A stretch of 6,016 bases of DNA from an uncultured Prevotella sp. (GTDB lineage Bacteria; Bacteroidota; Bacteroidia; Bacteroidales; Bacteroidaceae). Every line of letters begins with the position of its first letter. Within the stretch, counting starts at the first letter, position 1. Shown one piece after another: positions 3,881 through 6,016 of the stretch. A program made the translations under genes and the position numbers. The stretch covers positions 1 through 6,016 of the forward strand of contig CAJPTO010000193.1 in assembly GCA_905373605.1 (NCBI GenBank). Direction: 5' to 3'. The notes below the pieces were generated by a model that was given only the letters and a program-made list of their open reading frames with translations, was not told the origin of the DNA and did not search any database.

Positions 3881-4504
3881 TTAATTAAATCTTTTTCCGT
3901 CCCATTTAATCTTATTTCGCAATATTAGCGATTTTATTTTCGTTTTTTCCGCTTCGTCAATAACGACGGGCGAAAGGCTGACAACCAAGTCCTGGTTTGT
4001 GGGAGAGAGCGAAAAGGCGATGAGTTTGGGGTCGAACAAGGCTTTCAACCGCTCGAACTCGTCTACCGCCATCGTGTCGGGACGCTGCAAGTCCATGTCC
4101 AAATGCATGTCGGGCGTGGGTAAAAGCTTCCACTGCGGCGTATAAAATGCGATGGTGCTCTCGGGCAATGGGCCAGCAAAGGTTTTAACCACGCACAGCA
4201 AAGAGTCGCCGGCCTGGGTGGGCAAAAGCTTCATTTGCAATGTTGTGACCTCGTTAAGGCGAGCCGAGAGATAGTCGGCCGTGAGCGTATCTATGCTGCA
4301 CGGTTCGCCAAGCGGCCCTCCGATGGAGGCATTTTTCTTCATGTCGTTCAAGTCTAGCAGTTCTTGCCTGGCACTTTTTTCCAGCGAACCGGCAATGTCT
4401 GTGGGCATGTCGAGCCACATCTTGCGCACTTGTTGTGCTTTCATCATCAAGGGCGCGGCAGCGAGGCACAGCCCTAATAGCATTATCTTCATTGTGTTAT
4501 ACAT
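3881..4504 (-). CDS. Secreted DUF3256-like protein of unknown function
   Basis: This 207-residue protein has an N-terminal signal peptide (basic/hydrophobic start, MLLGLCLAAAPLMM at about 8-21) with probable cleavage after KAQ near residue 24. The mature part matches what I recall of the Bacteroidetes DUF3256 family: MWLDMPTDI early, a DLNDMKKN segment, DTLTADYLSARL, TLQMKLLP near 91-98, then CVVKTFAGPLPESTIAFYTPQWKLLP (paraphrased span about 105-130) and a C-terminal basic KIKWDGKRFN. There is no lipobox cysteine, so it is probably periplasmic and not a lipoprotein. No catalytic motif is visible. Two starts are possible: the ATG used here after AAAATA, or the ATG four codons later (MKIMLL), which gives a cleaner signal peptide. 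It follows the PBP gene by 46 bases on the same strand and is likely co-transcribed, hinting at an envelope role. Family assignment is from memory. Confidence 0.78.
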   Translation of the reverse strand: MYNTMKIMLLGLCLAAAPLMMKAQQVRKMWLDMPTDIAGSLEKSARQELLDLNDMKKNASIGGPLGEPCSIDTLTADYLSARLNEVTTLQMKLLPTQAGDSLLCVVKTFAGPLPESTIAFYTPQWKLLPTPDMHLDMDLQRPDTMAVDEFERLKALFDPKLIAFSLSPTNQDLVVSLSPVVIDEAEKTKIKSLILRNKIKWDGKRFN

Positions 4505-4550
4505 TATTTTGCGGAATTAGCGAGCATGCAGCAGGCATGGGCGCGTGTTT

Positions 4551-6016
4551 TCATTCGTACACCTCGTCAATGCCATACTCGCCCATGTCGCCATCGTTCT
4601 TTTCGCAGGGGTTAAAGCCGTCGGGGATGTCGAACGTTGCCTTGGGACTATAGCCTAGTCGGTGGTCGGCATACACCTTTTGCATGAAATAGGCCCACAC
4701 GGGCAAGGCCATAGTGGCGCCCTGACCCATGCTCATCGTGTCGAAGTGTATGTCGCGGTCTTCTCCGCCCACCCAACAGCCGCTCACCAGTTCGGGCGTA
4801 AAGCCCATGAACCAGGCGTCGGCGTTGCGGTTTGTCGTTCCCGTCTTGCCTCCTATCTCGCCTTTGAGGTTGTATTTAAAGCGAAGCCGGCGCGCCGTGC
4901 CCTCGTTCACCACAGCTTGCAATTCGATGAGCATCTTGTTTGCGCTTGTTTCGCTAATCACCTCGTTCATTCGGGGTTGGAACGTGGCGATGACATTTCC
5001 CTCATTGTCTTCTATCTTGGTGACAAAAAGCGGCGCACACCTGATGCCGCGGTTGGCAAAGGCGGTGTAAGCACTCACCATTTCGCAAACGCTTGCTTCG
5101 CATGGGCCAAGGGCCAAGGCCATTGAGGGGTGAATGTCGGGGTTGTTAAGGCCGTAACTACGCAGCAATCCCACAAATTGTTGGGGGTTGAGCTTGCTCA
5201 TGAGGTAGGCCGAAATCCAGTTGTTCGATTGTGCCAAGCCCCATTTCAGCGTCACCATCTGCCCATAGCGGCTTCGGCTGCCGTTGCGCGGTGTCCAACT
5301 TCTACCTGCCACCACGTACGTTCGTTGCACGTTTGGTGCTTCATCGCATGGTGAGAAGCCGTTTTCCATGGCTAATGAGTAGAGAAACGGCTTGATTGTA
5401 GAGCCAACCTGCCGGCGACCTTCTGTTGCCATGTCGTATTGAAAGTGCGTAAAGTTCATTCCGCCCACGTAAGCTTTCACCAGTCCGCTTTTGGGGTCCA
5501 TGCTTACAAAGCCAGTTCGCAAGAACGACTTGTAATATCGTATGCTGTCTAGCGGAGTCATCACCGTGTCTATGTCGCCATGATAGGTAAACACGGCCAT
5601 GTCTGTAGGCGTTCTGAATGCCCGGTGTATCTCTTCTTCGGAATATCCTGCGGCTTTCATGTTGCGGTAGCGGTCGCTTTGCGTTATCGAACGGTTAAGT
5701 ATGGAGCGAACCTGCGCCGCTGTAAGCTTATTGGTGAAGGGTGCGTTGGGCTTTGTGCGGTTCTCCTTGGAGAATGCGGGCTGCAAAAAGCGTGCTAGGT
5801 GCTTGAACACGGCATCCTCGGCATATTGTTGCATGCGACTGTCGATGGAAGTGTGCACTTTCAGCCCGTCGGTGTAGATGTTGTATGGCTCACCGTTCTT
5901 CTTTAGGTTCTTGTTACACCATCCATAGAGGGGGTCGGTGGCCCAAGCGATGGAGTCGTAAACGTATTGCGCCTTGTTCCACTCGGGATAATTGCCTCGC
6001 TCGGGCCGCTTGGCCA
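4551..6016 (-). CDS. mrcA: Penicillin-binding protein 1A (class A PBP), C-terminal part, cut by the window
   Basis: The open frame continues without a stop to the right edge: 487 residues are visible and the N-terminus is missing. A GTG at 5858-5856 is not the start, because the upstream codons read KNGEPYNIYTDGLKV, a normal class A PBP lead-in to the transpeptidase domain. In visible-residue numbering the transpeptidase motifs are STIK at 205-208 (acyl-enzyme serine Ser205), SNN at 263-265 and KTG at 390-392 within GGKTGTTNRNADAWFMG. The GPCEASVCEMVSAYTAFANRG region (about 303-323) and WVGGEDR near 414-420 are also typical. The protein cross-links peptidoglycan outside the inner membrane. 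The missing part should hold the membrane anchor and the GT51 glycosyltransferase domain that polymerises lipid II. The symbol follows the PBP1A family and is not proven orthology. The tail is acidic (MGEYGIDEVYE). The DUF3256-like gene follows after 46 bases. Confidence 0.95.
   Translation of the reverse strand, partial: AKRPERGNYPEWNKAQYVYDSIAWATDPLYGWCNKNLKKNGEPYNIYTDGLKVHTSIDSRMQQYAEDAVFKHLARFLQPAFSKENRTKPNAPFTNKLTAAQVRSILNRSITQSDRYRNMKAAGYSEEEIHRAFRTPTDMAVFTYHGDIDTVMTPLDSIRYYKSFLRTGFVSMDPKSGLVKAYVGGMNFTHFQYDMATEGRRQVGSTIKPFLYSLAMENGFSPCDEAPNVQRTYVVAGRSWTPRNGSRSRYGQMVTLKWGLAQSNNWISAYLMSKLNPQQFVGLLRSYGLNNPDIHPSMALALGPCEASVCEMVSAYTAFANRGIRCAPLFVTKIEDNEGNVIATFQPRMNEVISETSANKMLIELQAVVNEGTARRLRFKYNLKGEIGGKTGTTNRNADAWFMGFTPELVSGCWVGGEDRDIHFDTMSMGQGATMALPVWAYFMQKVYADHRLGYSPKATFDIPDGFNPCEKNDGDMGEYGIDEVYE

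Noticed and set aside
5856..5858. GTG as start of a 435-residue penicillin-binding protein
   Set aside because: The frame is open to the window edge and the upstream residues fit a class A PBP, so the gene is truncated by the window and does not start here.

Overview
The window looks like a piece of a Bacteroidetes chromosome, most likely Prevotella or a close relative. Three things point there. Promoter-like sites have the Bacteroidetes form (TTTG-like -33 box, about 20 nt, TAnnTTTG -7 box) rather than TTGACA/TATAAT. Start codons are preceded by A-rich stretches with no clear Shine-Dalgarno. The protein set is typical of the group, including a DUF3256-type secreted protein and a methionine aminopeptidase with the long N-terminal extension. 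Every recognised gene lies on the minus strand, so transcription runs from high to low coordinates.

Layout in transcription order. At the right edge is the C-terminal part of a class A penicillin-binding protein (PBP1A type). It is still open at base 6016, so its N-terminus lies outside. After 46 bases comes a secreted DUF3256-like protein of unknown function. Then follows a 1.1-kb gene-free stretch (2757-3880). After that comes a tight three-gene run: map (methionine aminopeptidase), tsaD (tRNA t6A synthesis) and a CinA C-terminal-domain protein (PncC-like NMN amidase family), with gaps of 10 and 18 bases. Left of this are a 10-bp hairpin, a very good promoter, and at the extreme edge an ATG (3-1) that probably starts the next gene, likely rpmB from the gene order common in this phylum.

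The interesting part is the 1.1-kb gene-free stretch. It holds two near-identical cassettes exactly 549 bases apart (about 3195-3298 and 3745-3847). Each reads on the minus strand as a promoter, about 70 nt of conserved sequence, then a 14-bp GNRA-capped terminator hairpin with a U7-U8 tail. This is the design of a small RNA gene in two copies. The two differences in the 3' stem arm keep pairing as G-U only in the minus-strand RNA, which independently supports the direction. Between the cassettes lies an array of a degenerate 8-nt unit, AGTTRACN. It is phased in groups of three or four separated by an AAGGAGGATT-like spacer, then continues as seven units in inverted orientation. A smaller block of the same octamer family lies at 2925-2964.

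The protein genes are ordinary housekeeping genes: wall synthesis, N-terminal Met removal, tRNA modification and nucleotide salvage. Hairpin B, the first terminator-like structure after the PBP/DUF3256 pair, may also end that operon. Function of the two RNA cassettes and of the octamer array is not known from the sequence alone.
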